Below, piece by piece: positions 9,052 through 16,355 of a stretch of 27,899 bases of DNA. This DNA comes from CAYVSF01 sp046482855 (lineage in GTDB: Bacteria; Bacteroidota; Bacteroidia; Bacteroidales; UBA12077): NCBI GenBank assembly GCA_046482855.1, contig JAWOEH010000084.1, positions 1 through 27,899 on the forward strand, given 5' to 3'. The translations under genes were made by a program, and so were the position numbers. Within the stretch, counting starts at the first letter, position 1. The number at the start of each line of letters is the position of its first letter. The notes beneath the pieces were generated by a model. It did no database searches, was not told the DNA's origin, and saw nothing but the letters and a program-made list of their open reading frames with translations.

Positions 9052-9759
9052 ATGCCAACATATCGCCCCCTTCCCATAAAAGAATGGGCTCTGGAAGATA
9101 GGCCGCGAGAAAAACTCGTTGCCAAAGGTATTCAATCGCTTTCGGATGCCGAGCTTATTGCCATCTTACTTAGTACGGGTTCCCGAAACCGATCGGCTTT
9201 GGATCTTGCCAAAGAAGTGCTAAACAGCGCCCGCAACAATTTAAATGCACTGGGAAGAAAATCGCTTCCCGACTTACAAAAGATTAACGGAATTGGCCAG
9301 GCCAAGGCCATTAGCATCATTGCTGCCCTGGAGTTGGGCCGGCGACGCAAACTTAGTGAGGTACTGCAACAGGAACGAATTACCTCCAGCCAGGAAGTGT
9401 TTGAGATATTTGGTGCTATGCTCTCCGATTTAGCCTACGAAGAATTCTGGGTGCTCTTCTTAGACAGAGCCAATAAAATTATCGACAAATTTAAATTTAG
9501 CCAGGGAGGCGTTTCCGGAACCGTTACGGACGTAAGGCTTATCCTGAAAAAGGGCATCGAACTTTTAGCCAGCTCCATGATTCTTTGCCACAATCATCCC
9601 TCAGGAAACCTGTCGCCCAGTGAAGCGGATAACCAAATAACCCGAAAAATAAAAAAAGGCGGAGCATTGCTTGACATCCAGGTGCTAGACCACTTGATTA
9701 TCGGGAATAATAAATATTTTAGTTATGCCGATCAGGGTTTACTCCCTTCAAACTCATGA
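9052..9759 (+). CDS. radC: RadC-family JAB/MPN-domain protein
   Basis: The 235-residue protein has the standard RadC layout. An N-terminal helix-hairpin-helix-like region (DLQKINGIGQAKAISIIAAL, residues ~79-98) precedes the JAB1/MPN domain. The metal site is H180-x-H182 with Ser184 and Asp193 in CHNHPSGNLSPSEAD. The family was named for DNA repair, but a direct repair role has not been firmly established. The start ATG begins the typical PIKEWALEDRPREKLVAKG block. The stop overlaps the next ATG by 4 bp (ATGA), so translation is likely coupled to the following two genes. Confidence 0.93.
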   Translation: MPTYRPLPIKEWALEDRPREKLVAKGIQSLSDAELIAILLSTGSRNRSALDLAKEVLNSARNNLNALGRKSLPDLQKINGIGQAKAISIIAALELGRRRKLSEVLQQERITSSQEVFEIFGAMLSDLAYEEFWVLFLDRANKIIDKFKFSQGGVSGTVTDVRLILKKGIELLASSMILCHNHPSGNLSPSEADNQITRKIKKGGALLDIQVLDHLIIGNNKYFSYADQGLLPSNS

Positions 9760-10676
9760 ATATTCAGCTCCTGCATAACGATGAAATCGATCTTTTTCAA
9801 TGGGATTACACAGTAAACACCAGTGTAAACAGCTCGGTATTTGGGTTTTCATGGTTCCTCGAAGCTCTGGACAAAGATTGGTACGGACTTACTACCGAAG
9901 GGTATCAACACATCATGCCTGTTCTCTTCAGCCATTCCTATAAATGCTCCTTCATCGATACCGTTGGTGTGTTGCCTTTGCACGCAATTTATAGCCGCCA
10001 AATGCTTTGCAAAGATGTAAATACCCATTTTCTCCTTTTTTTAAAAGATAAGGTCCCCTACTTACACATTTCACTGGATAAAATGACAGCCGTATATGAT
10101 TACCTGCATCTCAAAACCTATACCCTCCCTTCTTTTGAGCTTGATCTGATTACATCCTATAAATGGAAACAACAAAGATATAGTGCCAACCTGATCAAAA
10201 ACCTGCATGTAATGAAACAAAGGGGATATAGCGTACGCAAAGAACAAGATTCCTCGTTGGCAAAAAATAAATTTGCCAAAAGATATTCAGGCACCCATAA
10301 AACAACTATACAGCTATCAGGAAAACAGTTCAAGAGGCTCATTGGCAAGCTGGACCACTACCACCTCTGTTCCTATTATGGCGCCTATAGTTCATCAGGG
10401 AGTTGTATTGCATTGGCAATGTTTGTAAAAACGCAACACCATTATCTCCTTCTGGCCACGTGGCAAAACAAGCGAAATGCAAAACTCCCCCTACTGGCAC
10501 TGATAATTGACCAATTCCTCCAAGTGAATTCAGAAAAAGCATTAACTTTGTATCTTGATAACCTGATGGGCTCGGCTTATAGCACCGAACTTACAGGACT
10601 TGGTGCAAAAAGAAGCCATCAGACCCTTGTCAAACAAGGAACCAAGCATTGGTTCCAAAGGATAAAAATATCATGA
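9756..10676 (+). CDS. Conserved hypothetical protein, possible GNAT/FemAB-like acyltransferase fold
   Basis: This 306-residue protein is not assigned to a named family with certainty. The N-terminal region (SWFLEALDKDWYGLTTEGYQ followed by HIMPVLF) resembles a Bacteroidota group of uncharacterised proteins with a GNAT- or FemAB-like double acetyltransferase fold, where a W-x-LD...W...Y...MP pattern recurs. A Lys/Arg-rich middle (residues ~125-180) leads to the second half with GSCIALAMFVKTQHHYLLLA, which looks like the beta strands of such a fold. No signal peptide or membrane segment is visible. It lies between radC and upp with ATGA overlaps on both sides, so it belongs to a three-gene operon. 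The acyltransferase idea is inference from pattern, not demonstrated. Confidence 0.7.
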   Translation: MNIQLLHNDEIDLFQWDYTVNTSVNSSVFGFSWFLEALDKDWYGLTTEGYQHIMPVLFSHSYKCSFIDTVGVLPLHAIYSRQMLCKDVNTHFLLFLKDKVPYLHISLDKMTAVYDYLHLKTYTLPSFELDLITSYKWKQQRYSANLIKNLHVMKQRGYSVRKEQDSSLAKNKFAKRYSGTHKTTIQLSGKQFKRLIGKLDHYHLCSYYGAYSSSGSCIALAMFVKTQHHYLLLATWQNKRNAKLPLLALIIDQFLQVNSEKALTLYLDNLMGSAYSTELTGLGAKRSHQTLVKQGTKHWFQRIKIS

Positions 10677-11329
10677 TTAAAAATTTTTGCCACGAACCCG
10701 GCCTTATCAATCAATACATTGCAGAACTAAGAGATGTAAACATTCAGCACGACAGTTTACGGTTTCGGCGGAATCTGGAGCGAGTAGGCGAAATTATGGC
10801 TTACGAGATAAGCAAAACCCTGCACTACAAAAAAACAGAGGTTGACACGCCATTGGGAACTTCTACCATGCTAACCCTTGAGGATAGCCTTGTAAACGCA
10901 ACCATCTTACGTGCAGGACTTCCCTTGCACCAAGGTTTTTTGAACTATTTCGACAGTGCTGAAAATGCCTTCATTACCGCGCATCGTGAATACAACGAAG
11001 ATGGCTCGTTCTATATTAACTTTGGCCATATTTCCAGCCCTTCGATCGACGGGAAAATTCTCATTCTTTCCGATCCGATGCTGGCTTCCGGAGCCTCGAT
11101 GAAATTGGCCTTCGAAGCTTTATTGGAGCGCGGAACGCCAAAGCACACTCACTTTGTTACCGTAATAGCCAGCCAGGAAGGGGTTGATTACCTCGATCAG
11201 CAAGTACTACAAAAGCATAACAATGTGTCGTTATGGATTGGAGGGGCAGATCCCCTATTGAACGACAAATCCTATATTGTCCCCGGGCTGGGAGATGCCG
11301 GAGACTTAGCTTTTGGAAAGAAATTATAG
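10673..11329 (+). CDS. upp: Uracil phosphoribosyltransferase
   Basis: The protein has 218 residues from the ATG at 10673. It salvages uracil by condensing it with PRPP to UMP in the cytoplasm. The PRPP-binding loop is DPMLASGAS (residues 134-142). The C-terminal uracil-recognition motif PGLGDAGD spans 204-211, and SLRFRRNLERVGEIMAYEI is the typical N-terminal helix region. The PRPP loop differs slightly from the common DPMLATGGS form. An upstream in-frame ATG at 10649 exists, but the 10673 ATG forms an ATGA overlap with the preceding stop, as the previous junction does, and begins at the family's usual N-terminus. A terminator follows 7 bp after the stop. Confidence 0.92.
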   Translation: MIKNFCHEPGLINQYIAELRDVNIQHDSLRFRRNLERVGEIMAYEISKTLHYKKTEVDTPLGTSTMLTLEDSLVNATILRAGLPLHQGFLNYFDSAENAFITAHREYNEDGSFYINFGHISSPSIDGKILILSDPMLASGASMKLAFEALLERGTPKHTHFVTVIASQEGVDYLDQQVLQKHNNVSLWIGGADPLLNDKSYIVPGLGDAGDLAFGKKL

Positions 11330-11335
11330 ACCATG

Positions 11336-11356
11336 CCCGGCTTTGCCGGGTTTTTT
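11336..11356 (+). terminator. Rho-independent terminator of the radC-upp operon
   Basis: The stem is CCCGGC/GCCGGG with a TTT loop followed by six T residues, starting 7 bp after the upp stop codon. Confidence 0.93.
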
Positions 11357-11460
11357 AGTACGCAAAAACAAGGTTGGCAAATCTCATTCCTTTTTACTAC
11401 CTTGCCTCTCAATAGGCAATTGCCTCACCTTTCGGGTGACTATATCAAAGCTCAATCCCT

Positions 11461-12213
11461 ATGCGTGCAAATTTTCTTATTCCCCTTTTTGTTCTCATTA
11501 TGTTCGCTTGTTCCTCCTGTTTCTTTACACCCCAAGGGAAAGAGCAAAGCAAGGAGAAGGAGAATAGTAGCACAGAAAGTCATGCCGAAAAGATACAGAA
11601 GAACTATCGTCCCGACGGTTCGCTGCTGTCTACAATCACCTACCAGGGCGATCAACGCCATGGAGTAGCTCGGAATTATTATCCAAATGGCAAGGTCCAA
11701 TCACAAATTCCATATTATTATAACCAGAAACACGGAGAAGTTATTTGGTACTATAAAAGTGGAAAAACTTACCGAATTACACCTTACGCCCGAGGAAAAA
11801 AACAAGGCCTGCGAAAAACATATTACGAGGATGGAACACTGCAGGCTACACAAACATTCAAAGACAACCTTCCTCAGGCCGATCTTTCCGAATACAATGC
11901 CTTAGGAGATAAAGCAGGTAACTACATCAATTGGAACCATCAGATTGTGGATAAACGTAGTAGCAATGGATACGTTGATATTGTTTTCGCCTTCAACAAA
12001 AAGGTAAAACACCCCGAGTTTTTTCATCAGATAAAGTCGGCGAATGATACTGTTCTTATGCCGGTTTCCAGAATCAATAACAGGCAATTCTTGCGCATTC
12101 CGGTGAAACCGGGAGTAAAACGAACCGAAACCATTCAGGTGGTAGGTCGGTACCGTACGCAGTACCGCACCACTTTTGTGAGCGAAAAAGAAGTGGTTAT
12201 TCACCTTAAATAG
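11461..12213 (+). CDS. Lipoprotein with MORN_2 repeats (YwqK-like)
   Basis: The 250-residue protein begins with a lipoprotein-type signal: a hydrophobic segment from residue 4, then FACSSC with candidate lipidated cysteines Cys17 and Cys20. After a Glu/Lys/Ser-rich linker come at least four MORN_2-type repeats of about 22 residues with the pattern YY-x-NGK/DGT...G (YRPDGSLLS, YYPNGKVQS, YYKSGKTYR, YYEDGTLQA). The C-terminal ~100 residues are a separate domain, probably beta-rich, with no recognised name. Databases often label such proteins as YwqK-family antitoxins, but the repeat alone does not support a toxin-antitoxin role. It probably sits in the outer or inner membrane facing the periplasm. 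The next secreted-protein gene starts 8 bp after its stop, suggesting an operon. Confidence 0.8.
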   Translation: MRANFLIPLFVLIMFACSSCFFTPQGKEQSKEKENSSTESHAEKIQKNYRPDGSLLSTITYQGDQRHGVARNYYPNGKVQSQIPYYYNQKHGEVIWYYKSGKTYRITPYARGKKQGLRKTYYEDGTLQATQTFKDNLPQADLSEYNALGDKAGNYINWNHQIVDKRSSNGYVDIVFAFNKKVKHPEFFHQIKSANDTVLMPVSRINNRQFLRIPVKPGVKRTETIQVVGRYRTQYRTTFVSEKEVVIHLK

Positions 12214-12221
12214 CAACTTTT

Positions 12222-13355
12222 GTGAATTTTTCATCCCCCATAAGCATCAACACCTGTTTCCAAAGAACGCTGCTAGCAATGCTGCTCTTCACTATGTCAG
12301 TGCAGATGGTCTCAGGACAGGATTTAACAGCCTATACTTCCGTCAGGGGACATTTCTTTGCCTTCTTTAAAGGTCAAGCGATACAGTTAAGTCATCTTCC
12401 ACCAACATCATTCACGTTGGCCAAAAATTACCTGGTGTTTACTGATAATGCGGGAAATTTTCTCTATTTCAACCCTGATACAAGTATCCAGGAACCTCAA
12501 AATCTGGCCCTATCTGTGGAGCGTGTGATCACCTCAGAGGCTTATCTTAGTTATGAAGCATACGGCCACCTGAAAGTATTTACCGGAGCTAATCAACAAA
12601 CGCTTTCGGCTCATGTACAACACTGGGAAAGTGCCGATAGTATGGTTTGTTGGTTTGACAATGTGGAAAAACAATTGCTGGTTTTTCAGGATGATGAAAT
12701 AATTGAACTCGAAGATGCTTTGGTCAATGATCCCATTCTTAACTTCAAAGTGGCCGATAACCTGGTGGGTTATGTTGATAATCATCAACAGCTTATGGTC
12801 TTTTACCAGCAACAGAAACATTACCTTTGTCAGGCTTCGCCTCCTGCTCATTTTAAAGTGGCCAAGAACATTGTTGCTTATATCGACAAATCAGCGGGTA
12901 CGTTTAATCTTTTCTACAAGGGGCATACGACTCAACTCGCTCCCTTTCGCCCAATAAGTTATAAAGTTGCCGACAATCGGCTAGCCTATGTGGATAATGG
13001 GGGCCGATTTTTCCTGTTTGATGATGAGGAACTCCTGGAGCTCTCATCATTTGCCCCGGAGGATTTTTGGCTCCGTGATTCCATTTTAGTCTATTTTGAA
13101 AACAGAGAGCTCATTGCTTACTGGCAAGGAAAAACCTTCCTGCTGGAAGAGTATTTGCCCCGGGAAATTCAGGTACAGCATGGTTCTCTCTGCTATATAA
13201 ATGAAATGGATCAATTGGTGCTGTTCCAGGACGGCAAGAAAAAAATTGTTTCCTATGACCGACCGTCACGTTTTTACCTCCATTACAACACCCTTGTGTA
13301 TTACCTCGGAAATGGCCAGCCGAATGTATATTATAAGGAACATACCTACAAATAA
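12222..13355 (+). CDS. Secreted protein of about ten ~35-residue repeats, function unknown
   Basis: The 377-residue protein has a GTG start at 12222, 8 bp after the lipoprotein gene. A later ATG at 12279 would leave too short a signal peptide. The N-terminal signal segment is TLLAMLLFTMSVQMVSGQ, with cleavage near residue 33. The rest is a head-to-tail series of ~35-residue units with the shared core (F/Y)KVADN-x-(L/V)-x-YVDN...L-x-(V/L)-F-x-(D/K)...L, clearest as FKVADNLVGYVDN, FKVAKNIVAYIDK and YKVADNRLAYVDN. Each unit looks like two or three beta strands, so a propeller or solenoid is likely. I do not recognise a named family. There are no catalytic motifs and no visible C-terminal sorting domain. 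Confidence 0.75.
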   Translation: MNFSSPISINTCFQRTLLAMLLFTMSVQMVSGQDLTAYTSVRGHFFAFFKGQAIQLSHLPPTSFTLAKNYLVFTDNAGNFLYFNPDTSIQEPQNLALSVERVITSEAYLSYEAYGHLKVFTGANQQTLSAHVQHWESADSMVCWFDNVEKQLLVFQDDEIIELEDALVNDPILNFKVADNLVGYVDNHQQLMVFYQQQKHYLCQASPPAHFKVAKNIVAYIDKSAGTFNLFYKGHTTQLAPFRPISYKVADNRLAYVDNGGRFFLFDDEELLELSSFAPEDFWLRDSILVYFENRELIAYWQGKTFLLEEYLPREIQVQHGSLCYINEMDQLVLFQDGKKKIVSYDRPSRFYLHYNTLVYYLGNGQPNVYYKEHTYK

Positions 13356-13569
13356 ATAGCACCGAAAGAATAGCCTGGAAAAAGTTTCTGAAGATCTTTC
13401 TAAGCCAAAAACACAACCTACATACTATTTTTATCGTTTATACGTTATATAGATAACTAGTAATTCTGCAAGTTCCCGTACGGAATAACTTCAACCTCTC
13501 TCCACCTCTCATTCATTAGTGGTGTATGTAATTCTATCGTCCCTAGTTGAACCCTAAAAACTACCCGCC

Positions 13570-14259
13570 ATGAGATCTAGAAAAACCAATAAAGCCAATC
13601 TGGAAAAGAGGCGATTCCTCTTTTTTGAACTAGGAATGCTTTTCGCACTTACCTGTGTATTCGTTGCCTTTGAGTGGAGCTCAACGGATAAACAGATAGA
13701 GATAAAGAATGGAACTACTGAATTGAATCTGGATCAAGATATAATCCCCATTACCCGCCCCAAAGAGCCGGAGAAACCGAAACCCCTTCCGGTAGAAAAA
13801 CCGGTAGAGACTTTCAAAGTAGTGAATAATACCATTAAAGTAATAGATGAACCGATTTTTGGCTCTACAGAATCGGGTGAGAATCTGGGAGTTGAATTGG
13901 GCGACTACACCCTTGAAAAGGAACACGTAGAAGATGAACCTGAGGTATTTGTTCGAGTTGAGGAGATGCCAACATTTAAAGGCGAACACAGCGATTCGTT
14001 TCTCCAATGGATTATGAACCACTTGCAGTACCCGCAAGAAGCTGTTGACAATGGTATCGGAGGAACTGTTTCAGTCTCCTTTATTATCGATGAACAAGGG
14101 CAGGTTACACAGGTCAAGTTAATGCGTGGCGTTCATCCCTCAATCGACAATGAAGCCTTACGCGTGGTAAAAGCATCGCCTCTCTGGAGCCCGGGAAAAC
14201 AAAGAAATCGGGCAGTAAGTGTACGATTTACCTTTCCAATAACTTTTCGCTTGCAATAA
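13570..14259 (+). CDS. Energy transducer TonB (first paralog)
   Basis: The 229-residue protein has a short cytoplasmic N-terminus containing KANLEKRR, then one membrane segment (residues ~17-36), the signature FEWSSTDK just outside it, a Lys/Pro/Glu linker (KEPEKPKPLPVEKPVE, ~59-74), and the C-terminal TonB domain from ~135 (EEMPTFKGE...YPQEAVDNGIGGTVSVSFII...RLQ). TonB couples the ExbB/ExbD proton motor to outer-membrane receptors. No exbB, exbD or receptor gene is nearby. A second copy of identical length and organisation lies at 22440, downstream of the restriction-modification block. The 214-bp upstream gap shows no convincing promoter. Confidence 0.92.
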   Translation: MRSRKTNKANLEKRRFLFFELGMLFALTCVFVAFEWSSTDKQIEIKNGTTELNLDQDIIPITRPKEPEKPKPLPVEKPVETFKVVNNTIKVIDEPIFGSTESGENLGVELGDYTLEKEHVEDEPEVFVRVEEMPTFKGEHSDSFLQWIMNHLQYPQEAVDNGIGGTVSVSFIIDEQGQVTQVKLMRGVHPSIDNEALRVVKASPLWSPGKQRNRAVSVRFTFPITFRLQ

Positions 14260-14270
14260 AACCCAATCCA

Positions 14271-14533
14271 AGTAGGGGTAAATATAGAATCATTGGTGTC
14301 CGGATAAAAAATTAGATTGCTTCCCTACGTTCGCAATAATCGGCAACCTGGGGAGGTTCAGGGGGGAAGGGGTTGGTTTTCGGCAAAAGCCGAAAACCAA
14401 CCCCTTCCCCCCTGTCAAATCCAATACAAACACATCTTTGCGAGGAAACCGAAACAATCTAAACGTGGTAATCCACATTTCTACGGACAATAATGATATA
14501 GAATAAAATATCTATTCTATATTTACCCCTACT
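14271..14533. repeat. Nested inverted-repeat (foldback/MITE-like) element
   Basis: The outer arms are a perfect 20-bp pair, AGTAGGGGTAAATATAGAAT at 14271-14290 and its complement at 14514-14533. Inside, both arms show in the same order CATTnnTGTCCG (14291 and the complement near 14484-14495), then AGATTGyTTC...TCGCAA (14314 and the complement of 14437-14460). The centre is a perfect 26-bp inverted repeat (14359-14384 and 14389-14414) around AAAA. The right arm carries about 18 bp absent from the left. A 66-codon reading frame on the minus strand is a by-product of the palindrome. The element lies 11 bp after tonB, where it could also act as a transcription barrier. No target-site duplication was recognised. 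Confidence 0.8.
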
Positions 14534-14568
14534 CACAGAACCGTGCGTACGGATCACGTACACGGCTC
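14496..14568 (-). ncRNA. Group II intron domain V-like hairpin (orphan fragment)
   Basis: Read on the minus strand from 14568, GAGCCGTG pairs with CACGGTTC through 8 bp. A CG bulge sits on the 3' side and a shorter distal stem TACG/CGTA closes the hairpin (14568-14538). The AGC triad, the basal stem and the 2-nt CG bulge match domain V of bacterial group II introns, but the hairpin is 31 nt rather than the usual 34 and the loop is TGATC rather than GNRA. A further perfect 10-bp hairpin (14522-14496) downstream could be domain VI-like. No reverse transcriptase/maturase or domain I is nearby, so this would be a remnant. It overlaps the right arm of the foldback element. Confidence 0.5.
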
Positions 14569-14646
14569 ATCGTGCTCTGTATATTCCTGCCTTACTTTTG
14601 GTTCGTGCAAATATCAAAATGTCGTCTTTCCTTTTTCTACAATCGC

Positions 14647-14770
14647 TATTTTTGCTTTAGTGCATATAAATATGCAATCTAAAATAAATGGTGCTGCGTA
14701 AATTGTATCTTTAGCACTCATTTAAACTTAGTGCATTTAGTAATATGTCTTACTAATCAGAAAAATGCAC
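14647..14770 (+). promoter_or_regulatory. hsdM promoter region with nested inverted repeats
   Basis: The 238-bp space before hsdM (from 14570) is AT-rich and has no gene. Possible -7 elements are TATTTTTG (14647-14654, exact) and TATCTTTA (14706-14713, one mismatch); neither has a good -33. TGCATAT-AA-ATATGCA (14661-14676) is a perfect inverted repeat. GTGCATTT (14731-14738) and AAATGCAC (14763-14770) enclose TTAGTAA and TTACTAA (14737-14743 and 14750-14756). TTAGTGCAT occurs twice (14657-14665 and 14728-14736). Such layered dyads look like operators for a regulator of the restriction operon; the binding protein is unknown. Confidence 0.5.
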
Positions 14771-14807
14771 ATTACAGTAAGAACATTTTAATTTTACAAA
14801 AAGGATA

Positions 14808-16355
14808 ATGACAAGTACAATACAAAGAGCAGAACTACAAGCTCAAATATGGAAGATAGCCAACGATGTGCGTGGCTCGGTTGACGGATGGGATTTTAAA
14901 CACTTTGTGCTGGGTACGCTATTTTATCGTTTTATCAGCGAAAACTTTACAAATTATATCGAAGGAGGCGACGAAAACGTGAACTATGCCGAATTACCTG
15001 ACGATGTAATTACGCCGGAAATAAAGCAGGATGCCATTAAAACCAAAGGCTACTTTATTTACCCCAGTCAGCTTTTTGTAAATGTGGCGGCAAAAGCCAA
15101 CACCAACGAAAACCTAAACACCGACCTTGCAGCTATTTTTACGGCTATTGAAGCCTCTGCCAATGGTTTTCCATCGGAAGATGATATAAAAGGCTTATTT
15201 GCCGACTTTAACACCACCAGCACCCGATTGGGCAATACCGTAGAAAATAAAAACAAACGTTTGGCCGCCGTACTTAAAGGCGTAGCAAGCTTAAAATTTG
15301 CAAATTTTGAAGAGAACCAAATCGACCTCTTCGGTGATGCGTATGAGTTTTTGATATCGAACTATGCTGCCAATGCAGGAAAATCAGGTGGCGAGTTTTT
15401 TACTCCCCAAAACGTTTCAAGGTTGATTGCACAGTTAGCTATGCACAAGCAAACCAGTGTAAACAAAATTTACGACCCGGCGGCAGGTTCCGGTTCATTG
15501 CTTCTTCAGGCTAAAAAACATTTCGACAATCATATTATCGAAGAAGGATTTTTTGGACAAGAGATAAATCATACCACCTACAACCTGGCGCGTATGAATA
15601 TGTTTTTGCACAACATCAACTACGACAAATTTCACATTGTGCTGGGCGACACCCTTACCGACCCCCATTTGGGCGACGATAAGCCCTTTGATGCCATCGT
15701 GTCGAATCCGCCTTACTCGGTAAGGTGGATAGGTAGCGATGACCCCACGCTTATCAACGACGACCGCTTTGCTCCTGCCGGTGTGTTGGCGCCAAAATCG
15801 AAAGCCGACTTTGCCTTTGTGCTGCATGCACTCAGCTACCTCAGCAGCAAAGGACGTGCTGCCATTGTTTGCTTTCCCGGGATTTTTTACCGTGGTGGAG
15901 CAGAACAAAAAATCAGAAAATACCTGGTGGATAACAACTTTGTAGAAACCGCTATTTCACTTGCTCCAAACCTTTTCTTTGGTACTTCTATCGCCGTAAA
16001 TATTTTGGTACTTTCCAAGAGTAAAACCGATACCACAACCCAGTTTATTGATGCCAGTGGCGAAGAGTTCTTCAAAAAAGAGACCAATAACAACGTACTG
16101 ACCGATGCGCACATTGCACAAATCATGCAGATGTTCGACAGCAAAGAGGAGACAGCGCACGTGGCCACAAGCATTGACAATACCGCCATTGCCGAAAACG
16201 ATTACAACCTTTCGGTAAGCTCCTATGTGGAGGCAAAAGATACCCGTGAGGTGATAGATATTGCAGCACTAAACAAGGAAATTGAGGCTACCGTGAGCAA
16301 AATTACTACGCTACGTGCCGATATTGACAACATTGTAAAGGAGATTGAGGGATGA
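14808..16355 (+). CDS. hsdM: Type I restriction-modification methyltransferase subunit HsdM
   Basis: The 515-residue subunit transfers a methyl group from S-adenosylmethionine to adenine N6 within the site chosen by HsdS, protecting host DNA. The N-terminal HsdM domain (residues ~8-150) contains VRGSVDGWDFKHFVLGTLFY. GGEFFTP is at 194-200. SAM-binding motif I is DPAAGSGSL (from D223), and the catalytic motif IV NPPY is N300-Y303. All key residues are present, so it should be active. The C-terminus is helical, as needed to contact HsdS. The stop overlaps the rhuM start by 4 bp (ATGA). Confidence 0.96.
   Translation: MTSTIQRAELQAQIWKIANDVRGSVDGWDFKHFVLGTLFYRFISENFTNYIEGGDENVNYAELPDDVITPEIKQDAIKTKGYFIYPSQLFVNVAAKANTNENLNTDLAAIFTAIEASANGFPSEDDIKGLFADFNTTSTRLGNTVENKNKRLAAVLKGVASLKFANFEENQIDLFGDAYEFLISNYAANAGKSGGEFFTPQNVSRLIAQLAMHKQTSVNKIYDPAAGSGSLLLQAKKHFDNHIIEEGFFGQEINHTTYNLARMNMFLHNINYDKFHIVLGDTLTDPHLGDDKPFDAIVSNPPYSVRWIGSDDPTLINDDRFAPAGVLAPKSKADFAFVLHALSYLSSKGRAAIVCFPGIFYRGGAEQKIRKYLVDNNFVETAISLAPNLFFGTSIAVNILVLSKSKTDTTTQFIDASGEEFFKKETNNNVLTDAHIAQIMQMFDSKEETAHVATSIDNTAIAENDYNLSVSSYVEAKDTREVIDIAALNKEIEATVSKITTLRADIDNIVKEIEG

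Noticed and set aside
10649..10672. Upstream ATG for upp
   Set aside because: It would add 8 non-conserved residues and a 28-bp overlap, whereas the ATG at 10673 gives the ATGA junction and the normal N-terminus.
11313..11700. Overlapping frames around the upp terminator and lipoprotein start
   Set aside because: They run through the terminator hairpin or oppose the signal-peptide-bearing lipoprotein frame, which is clearly the real gene.
14290..14490. 66-codon minus-strand reading frame in the foldback element
   Set aside because: It is produced by the palindromic arms, has no ribosome-binding context or family resemblance, and spans the perfect inverted repeat.
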